Shown: positions 28,075-36,999, numbered from the stretch's first letter. The stretch is 64,000 bases of DNA from JARRNE01 sp963824085 (GCA_963824085.1 CAWGNT010000009.1:62001-126000); one strand, 5' to 3'. The notes: generated from the letters alone by a model not told the origin. Numbers and translations: made by a program.

Positions 28075-28283
28075 CGTGAGAACCATATTCGGACTGAATT
28101 TCGGTCGTGCAGAGGTTGACCCTCAGGCGTTGGCCTGCCAACCGCCGCTTCAGCACAACAATGGCGGGGCGTCGAGAGCGCCGAGATCGCGGGACGCGGC
28201 CGCACCTTCAGCAGGGTTTGAAAACGCCCGATGTGAACAAATCTACCTCTCTCAGCGCGAGAATTTCTGGAGCCGCAGTAGCT

Positions 28284-29027
28284 ATGAACGAATGGATCAA
28301 AGGACGCGTGGTCGGTAAACGACAGTGGAACCCGCGCCTCTTCAGCCTGCGGATCGACGCCCCGGTCGAAGACTTCAAGGCCGGTCAATTCACAAAGGTT
28401 GCGCTGGAAATCGGCGAGCAGCGCATCGGCCGACCCTATTCCCTCGTCAATGCGCCGGACGAGAGGCCCCTGGAGATCTATTTCAACGAGGTCCCGGAAG
28501 GCCCGCTCACGCCGCGCCTGTGCGACCTCAGCCCAGGTGACGGGCTGTGGCTCACGGCCAAGGCCGGGGGCATCTTCACGCTCGAGAACGTCCCCCAGCG
28601 GCCGCACCTGTGGCTGCTGGCCACGGGAACGGCGTTGGGTGTCTACCTCTCGATCCTCAAGACCGCCGAGCCCTGGGAACGGTTCGAGCGCGTCGTCCTC
28701 GTCCACGGCGTACGCACGTCCGACGAGCTGTCATACGCCGAGACTATCGAGAGACTGCGGGAGCTGCATGCGGACCGCTTCACCTTCCTGCCTGCGCTGA
28801 GCCGCGAGCGTCGGACCGATCTCCTCCATGGGCGCGTCACGGCACTGATGGAGACCGGCGCCCTGGAGGAAAGCGCCCGGCTGCCCATCCGTGCAGAAGA
28901 CAGCCACCTGATGTTGTGCGGCAACTCCGCGATGATCAAGGACGTCCGCCTGTTGCTGGAGGCACGGGGCCTGCGCCGTCACCGTCGTCAAGAGCCAGGA
29001 CACTACACCACCGAGCAGTACCACTAG
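28284..29027 (+). CDS. fpr: Ferredoxin--NADP+ reductase
   Basis: FAD flavoprotein of 247 aa shuttling electrons between NADPH and ferredoxin or flavodoxin. I start at ATG 28284 (MNEWIKGRVVGKRQWNPRLF), matching the usual Fpr length near 248-258; the open frame upstream has no ribosome site. The FAD motif is RPYSLVNAPDE, GIFTLENVP binds the flavin phosphate side, NADP-binding is LLATGTALGVYLSIL, and LMLCGNSAMIKDV precedes the C-terminal HYTTEQY tail. It stands alone, with repeats on both sides. Confidence 0.95.
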   Translation: MNEWIKGRVVGKRQWNPRLFSLRIDAPVEDFKAGQFTKVALEIGEQRIGRPYSLVNAPDERPLEIYFNEVPEGPLTPRLCDLSPGDGLWLTAKAGGIFTLENVPQRPHLWLLATGTALGVYLSILKTAEPWERFERVVLVHGVRTSDELSYAETIERLRELHADRFTFLPALSRERRTDLLHGRVTALMETGALEESARLPIRAEDSHLMLCGNSAMIKDVRLLLEARGLRRHRRQEPGHYTTEQYH

Positions 29028-29455
29028 CGAAGGACCTCGACCTTGCTGCGCCGACTCGCGGTGCGGACATTATTCGAGCAACAGGTTGCCTATCATTCGT
29101 ACCTTGACCTCCCAGCTGCCTAACGGCTAGTACACATGCGCGGAAGTGCCGATACCAACGCGGGATACATTGGCTGCAGCTTTTCGGCTCTATTGTAAGG
29201 GGTTGGGTTGCGGCCGGCGGGGGTGTCGGCAGCAGGGATGCTGCCATCAAGCCTACAAGGACGTATTCACGGCGTCCCGCGTCGGTCGCAACCCAACCCC
29301 GGAGAAGATGGCAAGGGTCTAGTCGCCGAGACTTCGGCGCAGCTGTACCAGGAGGTCTTGGGGAGCAGGCGGCACCGCGCGGGAATCGCCGCGGGCGATC
29401 TATCCCCATCGGAAGCGATCATCTAGACTTGATGTTTTGTTCGGAGGATCTCTAG
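29028..29455. other. 428-base gap with palindromic repeat
   Basis: No gene is seen. The middle is the palindromic repeat at 29176-29300. An open frame from 29208 (MRPAGVSAAGMLPSSLQGRI) is entirely made of repeat sequence and I do not accept it as a gene. The last 30 bases hold the ribosome site of the lipoprotein gene. Confidence 0.55.
29176..29300 (+). repeat. Dispersed palindromic intergenic repeat, copy 2
   Basis: This copy is homologous to 4492-4614. Its ends are better matched: GGTTGGGTTGCGGCCGGCG near 29201 against CGTCGGTCGCAACCCAACC near 29280, allowing a long stem. The interior GGGGGTGTCGGCAGCAGGGA followed by CATCAAGCCTACAAGG matches copy 1 with a few changes. Confidence 0.7.
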
Positions 29456-29683
29456 GTGCGAAGCTCTAACTCCAAGAGGTTGGCCGCCGGGTTGTTTGCT
29501 CTGTCCATTCCCGTCTTGCTCGGCGGATGTGGAGGCGGCGGCGCCAAGGTCGAATCGTCCACCACCACGACCACCATGGGCCAGGAGCTCATGGACCTCG
29601 ATCGGGCGTACCAGCAAGGGATCATCTCGAAGAGTGAGTACGAGAGCGGGAAGGAGGACATCATGCGCCGCTACAAACGTTAA
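29456..29683 (+). CDS. Small SHOCT-domain lipoprotein
   Basis: A 75-aa protein starting at GTG 29456, with GGAGG about nine bases upstream. The signal peptide ends in a lipobox (VLLGGC, Cys about residue 25), followed by a glycine run and a Thr-rich linker. The C-terminal part, DRAYQQGIISKSEYESGKED then IMRRYKR, is a SHOCT-like short helical module, usually an oligomerisation or anchoring unit. It probably sits in the outer membrane. It is followed closely by the DUF4124 gene, suggesting co-transcription. Confidence 0.72.
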   Translation: MRSSNSKRLAAGLFALSIPVLLGGCGGGGAKVESSTTTTTMGQELMDLDRAYQQGIISKSEYESGKEDIMRRYKR

Positions 29684-29702
29684 CGGGGGTATGGAGCCGA
29701 CC

Positions 29703-30194
29703 ATGGGTCATCTAAAACTGCAACCGGCGATCTATCTGCTGCTGGCGGCATGGGCTGTTGCGGCCGGAGCGGAGACAGTCTACAAGTCGATCGACGCCCA
29801 GGGCCATGTCACTTACTCATCTACGCCGCCCGAGAAGACTGGGACGGTGGAGAAGGTGGAAGAAGTCCCTATTGTCCCCGGCCCCACGGAGGAGGAGCGC
29901 CGTAAGGCGGAGCAGCGAGCGCAAGAGACGGAGACGGCGGCCGGCCGGCTCGGTGCGCAGCAGCAGCAACGCCAGACCGCGACGTCGCAGGTCGTGGCCG
30001 AGGCGGAGAAGAACCTCGAGCAGGCGCGCACGAACCTGGAGCAGGCGAAGGTCAAGAACCTGGACGACTGGCAGTACCTGGCCTCGGGCGGCAGGGTCCT
30101 GAAGCAGAGCTACTTCGACCGGGTTGCCACGGCAGAGCAGCAGGTGCGGGAGGCGGAACGCGCCCTGCAGGACGCCCGCAGCAGCCAGCGTTAG
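29703..30194 (+). CDS. DUF4124 domain protein, secreted, coiled-coil tail
   Basis: A 163-aa exported protein. The start is ATG 29703 (MGHLKLQPAIYLLLAAWAVA) with GGAG six bases upstream; ATG 29691 is possible. After the signal peptide comes a DUF4124 unit (ETVYKSIDAQGHVTYSSTPP), common in gammaproteobacterial envelope proteins of unknown role. Residues 60-163 are highly charged and Gln/Glu/Ala-rich (two similar QARTNLEQAK-type heptads), predicting a long coiled coil. Confidence 0.75.
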   Translation: MGHLKLQPAIYLLLAAWAVAAGAETVYKSIDAQGHVTYSSTPPEKTGTVEKVEEVPIVPGPTEEERRKAEQRAQETETAAGRLGAQQQQRQTATSQVVAEAEKNLEQARTNLEQAKVKNLDDWQYLASGGRVLKQSYFDRVATAEQQVREAERALQDARSSQR

Positions 30195-30280
30195 GTCGCT
30201 ATCTTAGGCCGGCGCTCCGTGCGGGCCGATCACTCAGGTCGGCCCGCGCCGGATTGCAGCATCGCTCTCGCTCACCAGGA

Positions 30281-31147
30281 TCACTGGCGAGCCCTCCCCT
30301 CGCGCCGCCAGCGCAACCCCGGCATCAGCACGTAAGCCCATAGCCCATAGGTCAAAGCGCCGACTCCGATGACCCGCTGCATCCCGGCGGCAGCATGGTA
30401 GCCGCGGTCCGAAATGAGCAGGCTTACCGCATATCCTGCGGCCACTAGGACAAAGAACAGGTGAATGCGGGTATCGAACGCACCCCGGCTGCTCCGGCCC
30501 GCGACTGTCACCCCTGCCCATGCGGCAAGGATGCCGCCAGTCAGTCCGGCAGCCACATCCACCGGCCAGTGCACGCCCACCGCGGTGCGGCTCAGGCCCA
30601 CCGCGACTGCGGTTAGGATCAAGGCGGCACGCGCCCAGCCTGCCCGCAAGAAGTAAACCCACACGGCGCAGACCACAGCGACCGTCACACTATGGCCGGA
30701 GGGAAAGCTCGTCTTGCGGAGCACCGGTCCCAAGAGATTGAAGGCGTCCGCAGCCAGCACGGCCGGAGGACGCAAGGCACCCACCAGCGGCTTCAGCGAG
30801 TGTGTAAACAGGGTGGCAAACAAGGCGGCGATCAGGAGCGCCCAGAAGACCTGCGGATAGCGCCGCGCAAAGAAGAGCGTGACGGCAAAGGCAACCCGCT
30901 CATCCCCGAGCACCGTGAGCGACTCCCACATCCACCCAGGCATCTGCGCGGCCAACCCGTTCAGGCGGGCAAAGCCGGCGTGATAACCGCAAAAGACGAA
31001 CAGGGTCGCACCCACCAGCGCGCACACGAGCGCCCACCGGCCCAGCCAGAGACCACCGCCGCTTGAGTAGGGGATCCCGCGGACCTCCGACGCCGCGAGG
31101 TCGCGCCGGAGGTCCCGACCCAGAAAGACCAAAAGCCCCTCAGCCAT
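30281..31147 (-). CDS. Membrane PAP2-family phosphatase
   Basis: A 288-aa polytopic membrane protein with the three phosphatase signatures of the PAP2/lipid phosphatase group: KPLVGALRPP (K-x6-RP), FPSGHS and SRTAVGVHWPVDV. It probably dephosphorylates undecaprenyl pyrophosphate or removes or transfers a lipid A phosphate on the periplasmic side. It is last in a five-gene leftward operon and overlaps the ArnT-like gene by eight bases. The context favours an LPS or lipid A role over general lipid turnover. Confidence 0.85.
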   Translation of the reverse strand: MAEGLLVFLGRDLRRDLAASEVRGIPYSSGGGLWLGRWALVCALVGATLFVFCGYHAGFARLNGLAAQMPGWMWESLTVLGDERVAFAVTLFFARRYPQVFWALLIAALFATLFTHSLKPLVGALRPPAVLAADAFNLLGPVLRKTSFPSGHSVTVAVVCAVWVYFLRAGWARAALILTAVAVGLSRTAVGVHWPVDVAAGLTGGILAAWAGVTVAGRSSRGAFDTRIHLFFVLVAAGYAVSLLISDRGYHAAAGMQRVIGVGALTYGLWAYVLMPGLRWRREGRARQ

Positions 31148-32738
31148 TGTCCGGGGCTGCTGTAACCTTCACCAAGGCAACGGCGCCGCGCCGAAACAGG
31201 ACCGCGCGGTGGAGGTGCGGATACTCCTGCGCAAATCTGTCCAGCTTGTCGATACGGAGAAAGACCAGATCCCCAGAGGCGGGGGGGCGCTCCGGCGTGA
31301 TCGCCCGTCTGTAGACGCTAAAGCTCGGCATATTGGTGCGGTACACGACGGTCGGCAGGTCCAACCTGCGCGCGAGCAGCGCGGCCTCCTTCACGGGCTC
31401 CTGCATCACCTCGAAGACGCGGGGAACCAACGCACCGAACACGACGGCCGTCTGAATAAACCCCACCAGAACGAGCCCCTGCCACACCGCGACCCGGCGC
31501 CACAATGCAACCATGACCACAAGGACGAGACCAAGTGCCGTCGCGACACGATAGGCGCCTCCCAGCACCATCTCGGCATCCTCGAACATGGCGGCCTGAT
31601 GGATCTTGTGCGCGTGCGCAGACGCCCACTTCACCGCCTCCGGAAGAAACAGCATCACTAGAAAGAACAGTACTGGCGGGGCGAAGCCAAGCCACCGGCT
31701 GCGCAGTAGATCGCGGTGGCGCGCCATGAGCACGAACAGCGGCGTAGCCCCATAGAGGAGGTAGTGCGGCAGCTTGGTGCCCGAGAACGAGAAGAACACG
31801 AACACGAGCACAAACCATATCCACGCGAAGCGGTCCAGCGGATCGGCCCAAGCCCGTCTCAGGGTCGGCAGCAGACGCAGAAACCAGCCCGTAAAGGGCA
31901 GGAGAATCAGCGGCAGGACGATGAAGTAGTAGAAGGGCGAGCCACTGTGGCCTTGCATGGCCCCTTCGAACCGTCCGAGGTTGTGACGCAGGAAGAAGCT
32001 CTCGAAGAAACCGGGGCCATTGTCCAGGTAGATGGCGACGTACCAGGGCAGAGCGACGAGCAGAAACACCAGCCAGCCCCAGGGATTGAGCGCCGCCCGT
32101 CGCCAGTGCTTGAACGCCCCCTCGGAGAGAAAGAAGAGGAGGCTCGCAACGACGGGAAAGAACACCGCCACCGGCCCCTTGGTCAGGAAGCCGAGCCCCA
32201 TCCACAGAAAGGCGCGGGCTGCCAGGCGGCCGTTCGGCTGCACGAAATAGCGATAGATGTCGAAGAAGGACAGGACCAGGAACAGGTTCAGCACCGCGTC
32301 GGCGACGGCCGCCTTGGCAATCAGCGACACCTCCAGCGTCAGCGCCATGATCAGCGCGGCAACCGTCGCCGTCCGCGCATCGAGGCGCTCGCGCACGAAA
32401 CGCCACAGCACGATCAGCCAGAGGCTCGCGGCCAGGGCGGACGGCAGACGCAGAGCCAGCTCGTTGAGGCCGAAGAGCTTTGCCGACGCCGCCTGCAGCC
32501 AGTAAATCAGGATCGGCTTGTCGTAACGCGGCTCGCCGTCCTTGTGCGGGGTGATGTAGTTACCGCTGGCGAGCATCTCGCGCGTCGCCTCCGTAAAAGC
32601 TCCTTCGTCGAGGTCGTAGAGCGGCACGCTCCCGAGCTGCCAAAAGAAGCTCACGACCAGCGCCGCCGCTAGCACCCAGGGCGAGGTGAGAATCCGGTCG
32701 AGAGCGGGCATGGTCGGCGTCATTCCGTCTTCCGCCAA
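31140..32738 (-). CDS. ArnT/PMT-like glycosyltransferase (GT83 type)
   Basis: A 532-aa integral membrane transferase using a polyprenyl-phosphate sugar donor. The N-terminal periplasmic-loop signature is VPLYDLDEGAFTEATREML, then YDKPILIYWLQ, as in ArnT and related enzymes that decorate lipid A with sugars. About a dozen hydrophobic segments follow, including TKGPVAVFFPVVASLLFFL. The C-terminal 100 residues form a soluble domain. It overlaps the GT2 gene by 19 bases; that enzyme would make its polyprenyl-phosphate sugar. The sugar itself cannot be named from sequence. Confidence 0.85.
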   Translation of the reverse strand: MAEDGMTPTMPALDRILTSPWVLAAALVVSFFWQLGSVPLYDLDEGAFTEATREMLASGNYITPHKDGEPRYDKPILIYWLQAASAKLFGLNELALRLPSALAASLWLIVLWRFVRERLDARTATVAALIMALTLEVSLIAKAAVADAVLNLFLVLSFFDIYRYFVQPNGRLAARAFLWMGLGFLTKGPVAVFFPVVASLLFFLSEGAFKHWRRAALNPWGWLVFLLVALPWYVAIYLDNGPGFFESFFLRHNLGRFEGAMQGHSGSPFYYFIVLPLILLPFTGWFLRLLPTLRRAWADPLDRFAWIWFVLVFVFFSFSGTKLPHYLLYGATPLFVLMARHRDLLRSRWLGFAPPVLFFLVMLFLPEAVKWASAHAHKIHQAAMFEDAEMVLGGAYRVATALGLVLVVMVALWRRVAVWQGLVLVGFIQTAVVFGALVPRVFEVMQEPVKEAALLARRLDLPTVVYRTNMPSFSVYRRAITPERPPASGDLVFLRIDKLDRFAQEYPHLHRAVLFRRGAVALVKVTAAPDNG

Positions 32739-33724
32739 CCCGCTTGTCTAGGGTCACTCTGCCAGCCGATGCAAAAGTTCGGGTGCTCTGCCGACTCGAA
32801 AAAGGTGCGGGAGAGGAGCTCCGCCAACACCCCCGTCGTGAGGAGCTGGATGGAGGCCACCAGGAGAAGGATGCCGATGAACAAGAGCGGCCGCTGGCCG
32901 ATGTCCTCGCCGAGGGCGAACTTGACGACCGCAAGATAGCCCATGATGACCGCTCCCACGACGCCGAAGACGATGCCGATCGACCCGAAGAAATGCCCCG
33001 GCCGCGCCCGGTAGCGCAGGAAGAAAAAGGCTGCGAGCAGGTCGAGAAGGACACGAAACGTGCGCGAGATACCGTACTTGGAGCGGCCGAATTGGCGGGC
33101 CTCGTGGTGCACCTCGGTCTCGCCCATTCGCTGCGGGTCCGTCACGCCGGCGACCCACACCGGGATGAACCGGTGCATCTCGCCGAAGAGGCGCACGCGC
33201 TTGATGACGTCGGCCCGATAGACCTTGAGACTGCAGCCGTAGTCGTGCAGACGCACGCCTGTGACCTTTGCAATCAGCCGATTGGCGATGCGTGACGGGA
33301 TCTTGCGCAGCACGAGCCCGTCCTGCCGCCTGCGTCGCCAGCCCTGGAGGAGATCGAGGTCCCGCTCGAGCAGCTCGTCCACCATCCGGGGGATGTCCGC
33401 GGGGTCATTCTGCAGATCCCCGTCCAGGGTCGCGATCAGCTCCCCGCGTGCAGCGCCGAAGCCCGCCTGCATGGCCGCGGTCTGACCGAAATTGCGGCGC
33501 AGCCGGACGATACGCACGTGATCCCCGTAGCGCGCCCCCTCCTCCCGCAGCCGCTCGCCGGTGCCGTCCCTGCTGCCATCGTCGACGCAAATCAGCTCCC
33601 ACGGACCCGGATAATCCCGCAGCCCCTCGTGGACCCGGGCGAGCATCGGGACAACGTTGTCCGCTTCCTCGTACATGGGAATGACGACGGAGAGACTATG
33701 CGACTTGGGCGGGCTGCTCTTCAT
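32720..33724 (-). CDS. GT2 polyprenyl-phosphate glycosyltransferase (ArnC/DPM-like)
   Basis: A 334-aa enzyme with a cytosolic GT-A domain: SVVIPMYEEADNV, LICVDDGSRDGT and the catalytic TLDGDLQNDP (DxD-type). Two C-terminal membrane helices lie near 233-255 and 268-292. It should transfer a sugar from a nucleotide donor onto undecaprenyl phosphate. The ArnC-like arrangement beside an ArnT-like gene suggests the pair makes and uses one lipid-linked sugar. Other arn genes (arnA, arnB, arnD) are absent, so aminoarabinose is not shown. Confidence 0.88.
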   Translation of the reverse strand: MKSSPPKSHSLSVVIPMYEEADNVVPMLARVHEGLRDYPGPWELICVDDGSRDGTGERLREEGARYGDHVRIVRLRRNFGQTAAMQAGFGAARGELIATLDGDLQNDPADIPRMVDELLERDLDLLQGWRRRRQDGLVLRKIPSRIANRLIAKVTGVRLHDYGCSLKVYRADVIKRVRLFGEMHRFIPVWVAGVTDPQRMGETEVHHEARQFGRSKYGISRTFRVLLDLLAAFFFLRYRARPGHFFGSIGIVFGVVGAVIMGYLAVVKFALGEDIGQRPLLFIGILLLVASIQLLTTGVLAELLSRTFFESAEHPNFCIGWQSDPRQAGWRKTE

Positions 33725-33777
33725 TTGGGTGAGGTTTACACCGGGCGCGCGCGACGGGTTGCGGCGAAGCGCGCAAC

Positions 33778-34740
33778 CTATACGCCGCCAAGGGGTTTTT
33801 CAAGTGCAGCAGACGCGCGCCGGACAGGCACCAGGAAGGCGAGCCCGCCAAGCAACAGCGTCACGCCGAGCAAGAAGAGATGCAGATTCACCGCACCTGT
33901 GAGCGCCGCCTCTGCACTCACCCCGAGCGGCATCAGGGCCGCGACCATAGCGAGCTCGTAGCTGCCGCTTCCGGCAATACCGTGGAAGGGAAGCACGCTG
34001 GACAGCTCCGCCCCCATGACTCCGGTCAGCACGAGCCACCAGGCCACCGGCAGAAAGTGATGCAATAGCGCCGCGAAGGCCGCGAACTTGCTCGCCCAGA
34101 CCAGGGTGGTCCAGAAATAGACGCGAAAAAGGTGGCCCCACGACGCCGGAGCCGACTGGACCGCCAGGTGGAGGAGCCGACGCAGCCGCCCACCCTCACC
34201 CGCCGGCACCATACGCCGAGCAAGATACGCAAGTGGGAGCAGCCCCAACCAAACGACAGCTGCCAGGGACCAGAGCCAAGAGGCTTGGCGGAGCCATAGA
34301 GTGAGAATACCGATGAGGCCCAGGGAGTGCAGATCGAGCAGCCTGATCCAGACCAAAGACGCGGTGGCATCGACGAAACCGTGACCTAAATAGCGCCTCA
34401 TAAGCCAAGGAAAGACCATCTCGCCCGCCCGCATTGGCAACAAATTGTTGGCGCTGTTATGCAGCACGCTGAGCCGCAGGACTACCAAGAACTGACCTCG
34501 AAAGCGAGGGCGGAAGTAATCGTACACACGCACGGCGCGCAGCCCGTAGCTCAAGGCGCTGAGCAGCAGCAAGGGCAACAGCTCCGCGGGCGACAGGTCT
34601 CTCCACGGCGCGAGCAGCGGCCCCCAGCCCACGGTCAGCGCAACACCCAGCACCACCGCGGCAAGCAGCAGGCCGCCGATCAGCCAGTCCCTGGGGCGCC
34701 CGAGACGCATTTTCCCCGCCGCGGCCCCTGCCCGTGTCAC
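33778..34740 (-). CDS. UPF0104 / LPG-synthase transmembrane-domain (flippase-like) protein
   Basis: A 320-aa polytopic membrane protein matching the lysylphosphatidylglycerol synthase transmembrane superfamily: HNSANNLLPMRAGEM near residue 95 is the family's conserved segment, and LPFHGIAGSGSYELAMV lies near 255. About seven or eight helices are visible. Members without the synthase domain are thought to move or sense lipids. It overlaps the acyltransferase gene by four bases, so it may handle a lipid A-like intermediate. MTRAGAAAGK may be trimmed to the Met at residue 11. Confidence 0.78.
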   Translation of the reverse strand: MTRAGAAAGKMRLGRPRDWLIGGLLLAAVVLGVALTVGWGPLLAPWRDLSPAELLPLLLLSALSYGLRAVRVYDYFRPRFRGQFLVVLRLSVLHNSANNLLPMRAGEMVFPWLMRRYLGHGFVDATASLVWIRLLDLHSLGLIGILTLWLRQASWLWSLAAVVWLGLLPLAYLARRMVPAGEGGRLRRLLHLAVQSAPASWGHLFRVYFWTTLVWASKFAAFAALLHHFLPVAWWLVLTGVMGAELSSVLPFHGIAGSGSYELAMVAALMPLGVSAEAALTGAVNLHLFLLGVTLLLGGLAFLVPVRRASAALEKPLGGV

Positions 34741-35702
34741 GCGCGCCTCCTCTGCTCATAGACGGACGGCTCGCCCGGGGGGCGGGTCTTAAACCGCCGG
34801 TGCACCCAGAAGTATTGCTCCGGCATGGTCCGCATCCGCGCTTCGATGACTCGGTTCATCAGCGCCGTATCTGCCTCCAGGTCTCCGGTCGGGAACGGCT
34901 CCAATGAAGGATCGAAGATCAGCTCCAGTCCCCGGCCGCGGGGCAGGAATCGGGCGTAGAGCGGGATCACCACCCCGTCCGTTAGCTGGGCGAAACGGCT
35001 CAGCATGGGCACGGTGGCCGCCGCGAGACCGCAGAAAGGGACGAAGATCCCCCGAATTCTCCCGGGGTCCTGATCCGGCAGGTAAAAGAAGGGCGTACCT
35101 TTCTTGATTACCCGGACCAGTTCCCGCAGGGCCTCGCGGCGTTCTACGGGAAGGCTACCGAACTGGGTACGGCTGGCACGCATCTGGGTGTCGATCACGG
35201 GATTACGGATTCTCTGGTACATGTAGGCGCCGGGGTGCACCAATGCCGAGAACGCGGCCCCGCCCAGCTCCAGACCCATGAAATGGGGCACCATGACGAT
35301 GACGCTCCGTCCCTGTCGAAGGGGCTCATCGACCCGCTCCTGACCGCGGATCTCGACCAGCCGCGCCAAGCGCTTGCGGGAGATACCCCAGGCCACACCC
35401 TGCGTGAAGGCGGCCACACCGAGCCAGCCGAAGTGGCGCGCGACGAGCCGATTACGCTCCGCCGGAGCGAGATCGGGGAAACAGATCTCGATGTTCCGGC
35501 GCGCGACGAGCCGCCGGCTTCCGGCGAGATAGTAAGACAGCCTTCCGGCGGCGGTGCCGGCCGCCCAAAGCAAGGGAAACGGGAGCCGTCCCAAGAGCCG
35601 AAAAAATCCGACCACGAGCCAACTCGGCCAGTACTTGGGATAGTAGAGATTGGCGCTCACGGGCAACTGCGCCGCTTCACTCACAAGTCCGCGCACAGGC
35701 AA
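34737..35702 (-). CDS. LpxL/HtrB-family lipid A acyltransferase
   Basis: A 321-aa inner-membrane acyltransferase. A hydrophobic N-terminal helix (SWLVVGFFRLLGRLPFPLL) precedes the catalytic VPHFMGLELGG (H-x4-E) and the conserved YLPDQDPGRIRGIFVPF segment. These enzymes add secondary acyl chains to Kdo-lipid A. It heads the five-gene leftward operon. Which chain and position it acylates is not determinable. The upstream region 35703-36030 holds a structured element on the opposite strand. Confidence 0.9.
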   Translation of the reverse strand: MPVRGLVSEAAQLPVSANLYYPKYWPSWLVVGFFRLLGRLPFPLLWAAGTAAGRLSYYLAGSRRLVARRNIEICFPDLAPAERNRLVARHFGWLGVAAFTQGVAWGISRKRLARLVEIRGQERVDEPLRQGRSVIVMVPHFMGLELGGAAFSALVHPGAYMYQRIRNPVIDTQMRASRTQFGSLPVERREALRELVRVIKKGTPFFYLPDQDPGRIRGIFVPFCGLAAATVPMLSRFAQLTDGVVIPLYARFLPRGRGLELIFDPSLEPFPTGDLEADTALMNRVIEARMRTMPEQYFWVHRRFKTRPPGEPSVYEQRRRA

Positions 35703-35879
35703 CGGCGGAGCGACGGTGACCGAGAAATGTTCGGTATGTCATCCCACTGGACCTTTAGCCGGGTGCGCGCCTTCCCGCCGATCCAACCCTGACCTGTTCC
35801 GCTCCGGCGACACTGCCGTGCCTTGATCTTCGAAAAGCACCGGACCGCCAACCGCATGAAGAATCGAGAATCTCCCTCG

Positions 35880-36021
35880 TCCGATTACGGCCCGAGCCGG
35901 CGAAAACTACCTGAGGAGGTTGATTGGGTATTGAAAGCCCACCACTCCGGCCCCAGGATTAACGTGGCCGAAATTCTCTTCCAATACCCTCCCAGCCCCG
36001 TTTACACGGGGCTTTTTTTTC
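35880..36021 (+). ncRNA. Candidate small structured RNA ending in a terminator
   Basis: GGGTATTGAAAG (35926-35937) pairs, with one mismatch, with CTTCCAATACCC (35979-35990) around a 41-base apical region containing GGCC/GGCC and CCAC/GTGG pairings. An upstream mini-hairpin ACCT-GAGG-AGGT is at about 35909-35920, and a strong terminator follows at 35995-36021. No open frame fits and no promoter was recognised. It does not resemble 6S RNA as I know it. The 5' end is a guess. Confidence 0.35.
35995..36021 (+). terminator. Strong rho-independent terminator
   Basis: AGCCCCG and CGGGGCT form a 7-bp stem around TTTACA, followed by eight T residues. The T-run is on the plus strand, so it ends a rightward transcript, although no rightward gene precedes it. 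That is why a small RNA is suspected. Confidence 0.85.
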
Positions 36022-36030
36022 GTGCTGCGC

Positions 36031-36999
36031 TTAACCCTCCTTTGCAGCGAATCGCGCGGCACCATAAAGCGGTGCTCGCTGCTCGCAGATCACCTTGACC
36101 GGCATGCGGCGCATCAGGGACTCCATACGGCCTTTGTCGAAGAAGGCTGCAAGGAAGCCGCTCCGATGCAGGAGCTCCAGGTTCTTGGGGGCGATCCCCC
36201 CAGCCAGGTAGACACCGCCCAGCGCCATGTGCTTAAGGGCCATGTTGCCGGCCTCCGTGCCGTACAGCCTCCAAAAGAGCGCCATCGTCTCGCTGCATAG
36301 GGGACAGTCGCCCTTCGCTGCCGCTCTTGCGATGGCGGCCGCGCGGTCGTCCCCTTCCCCCGCGAGGTCCTCCGGCTGGGCACCCCGCCACTCCAACAGA
36401 AACTCGTAAATGCTGGCGATCCCCATTCCAGACACAGCGCGCTCCCAGCTCACTCGGCCGTGCCGCTCCTGGAGGTACTCGAGAAGCGCGACCTCGCGCT
36501 CGTCGCTGGGAGCAAAGTCTGAATGCCCCCCTTCGGTCGCAAAAGGATGATGAGTGGCGCCGTCCCAGAACATGCCGGCCTCGCCGAGTCCGGTCCCGGC
36601 CGCAACGACACAGGCGTTTCCTGTCGTCTCCTCACCTGGATGCAGCACCGCGAAGTCACCCGGCCCAAGGGCGGCGATCCCCCAGGCAACCGCTTCCAAG
36701 TCGTTGAGCAGACGAACGGCAGTGCAGCTCAGAGCTTGGGCCAGCTGTCGGCCGTCCAGCTCCCACGGGAGATTTGTCGTTTTGCTGCGGTTCTCGTGAA
36801 CCGGCCCGGCCACGGCGAAGGCGGCTCGCTCGCAGGAAATACCAGCTTCTTCGAGGTAGTGTCGTACGATCGCATCGAGCGAGTCGTAGTCGCCGCTTGG
36901 ATAGCGCCGCTCGCCCGTCAGGCGGACCCTTTCCTCCTCAACCTCCGCAAGGGCCAAATTGGTCTTCGTACCGCCAATATCGCCCACCAACACGCGCAT
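36031..36999 (-). CDS. glk: Glucokinase (Glk family)
   Basis: Phosphorylates glucose to glucose-6-phosphate with ATP. I start at ATG 36999 (MRVLVGDIGGTKTNLALAEV, the standard phosphate-1 motif start), dropping 16 codons; GAGG lies about eight bases upstream. The 322-aa length is normal for this non-ROK family. Further motifs are FAVAGPVHENRSKTTNLPWE, LLNDLEAVAWG, AGTGLGEAG and MALGGVYLAGGIAPKNL near the C-terminus. With pgm at 2.2 kb it links free glucose to glucose-1-phosphate. Confidence 0.95.
   Translation of the reverse strand: MRVLVGDIGGTKTNLALAEVEEERVRLTGERRYPSGDYDSLDAIVRHYLEEAGISCERAAFAVAGPVHENRSKTTNLPWELDGRQLAQALSCTAVRLLNDLEAVAWGIAALGPGDFAVLHPGEETTGNACVVAAGTGLGEAGMFWDGATHHPFATEGGHSDFAPSDEREVALLEYLQERHGRVSWERAVSGMGIASIYEFLLEWRGAQPEDLAGEGDDRAAAIARAAAKGDCPLCSETMALFWRLYGTEAGNMALKHMALGGVYLAGGIAPKNLELLHRSGFLAAFFDKGRMESLMRRMPVKVICEQRAPLYGAARFAAKEG

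Larger units (their letters stand above)
35703..36030. other. 328-base gap with a plus-strand RNA candidate
   Basis: No protein gene is seen. The gap separates the start of the lpxL-like operon from the 3' end of glk, both leftward. The lpxL operon promoter must be here on the minus strand. The right half is the structured element and strong terminator listed separately, pointing rightward. Confidence 0.55.

Noticed and set aside
29208..29426. 72-codon frame over the palindromic repeat
   Set aside because: Almost entirely repeat-derived; similar junk frames arise wherever this repeat type occurs. No ribosome site.
35880..36021. 6S RNA or a known riboswitch
   Set aside because: The hairpin lacks the long closing stem and central bubble of gammaproteobacterial 6S RNA, and no rightward gene follows that a riboswitch could control.
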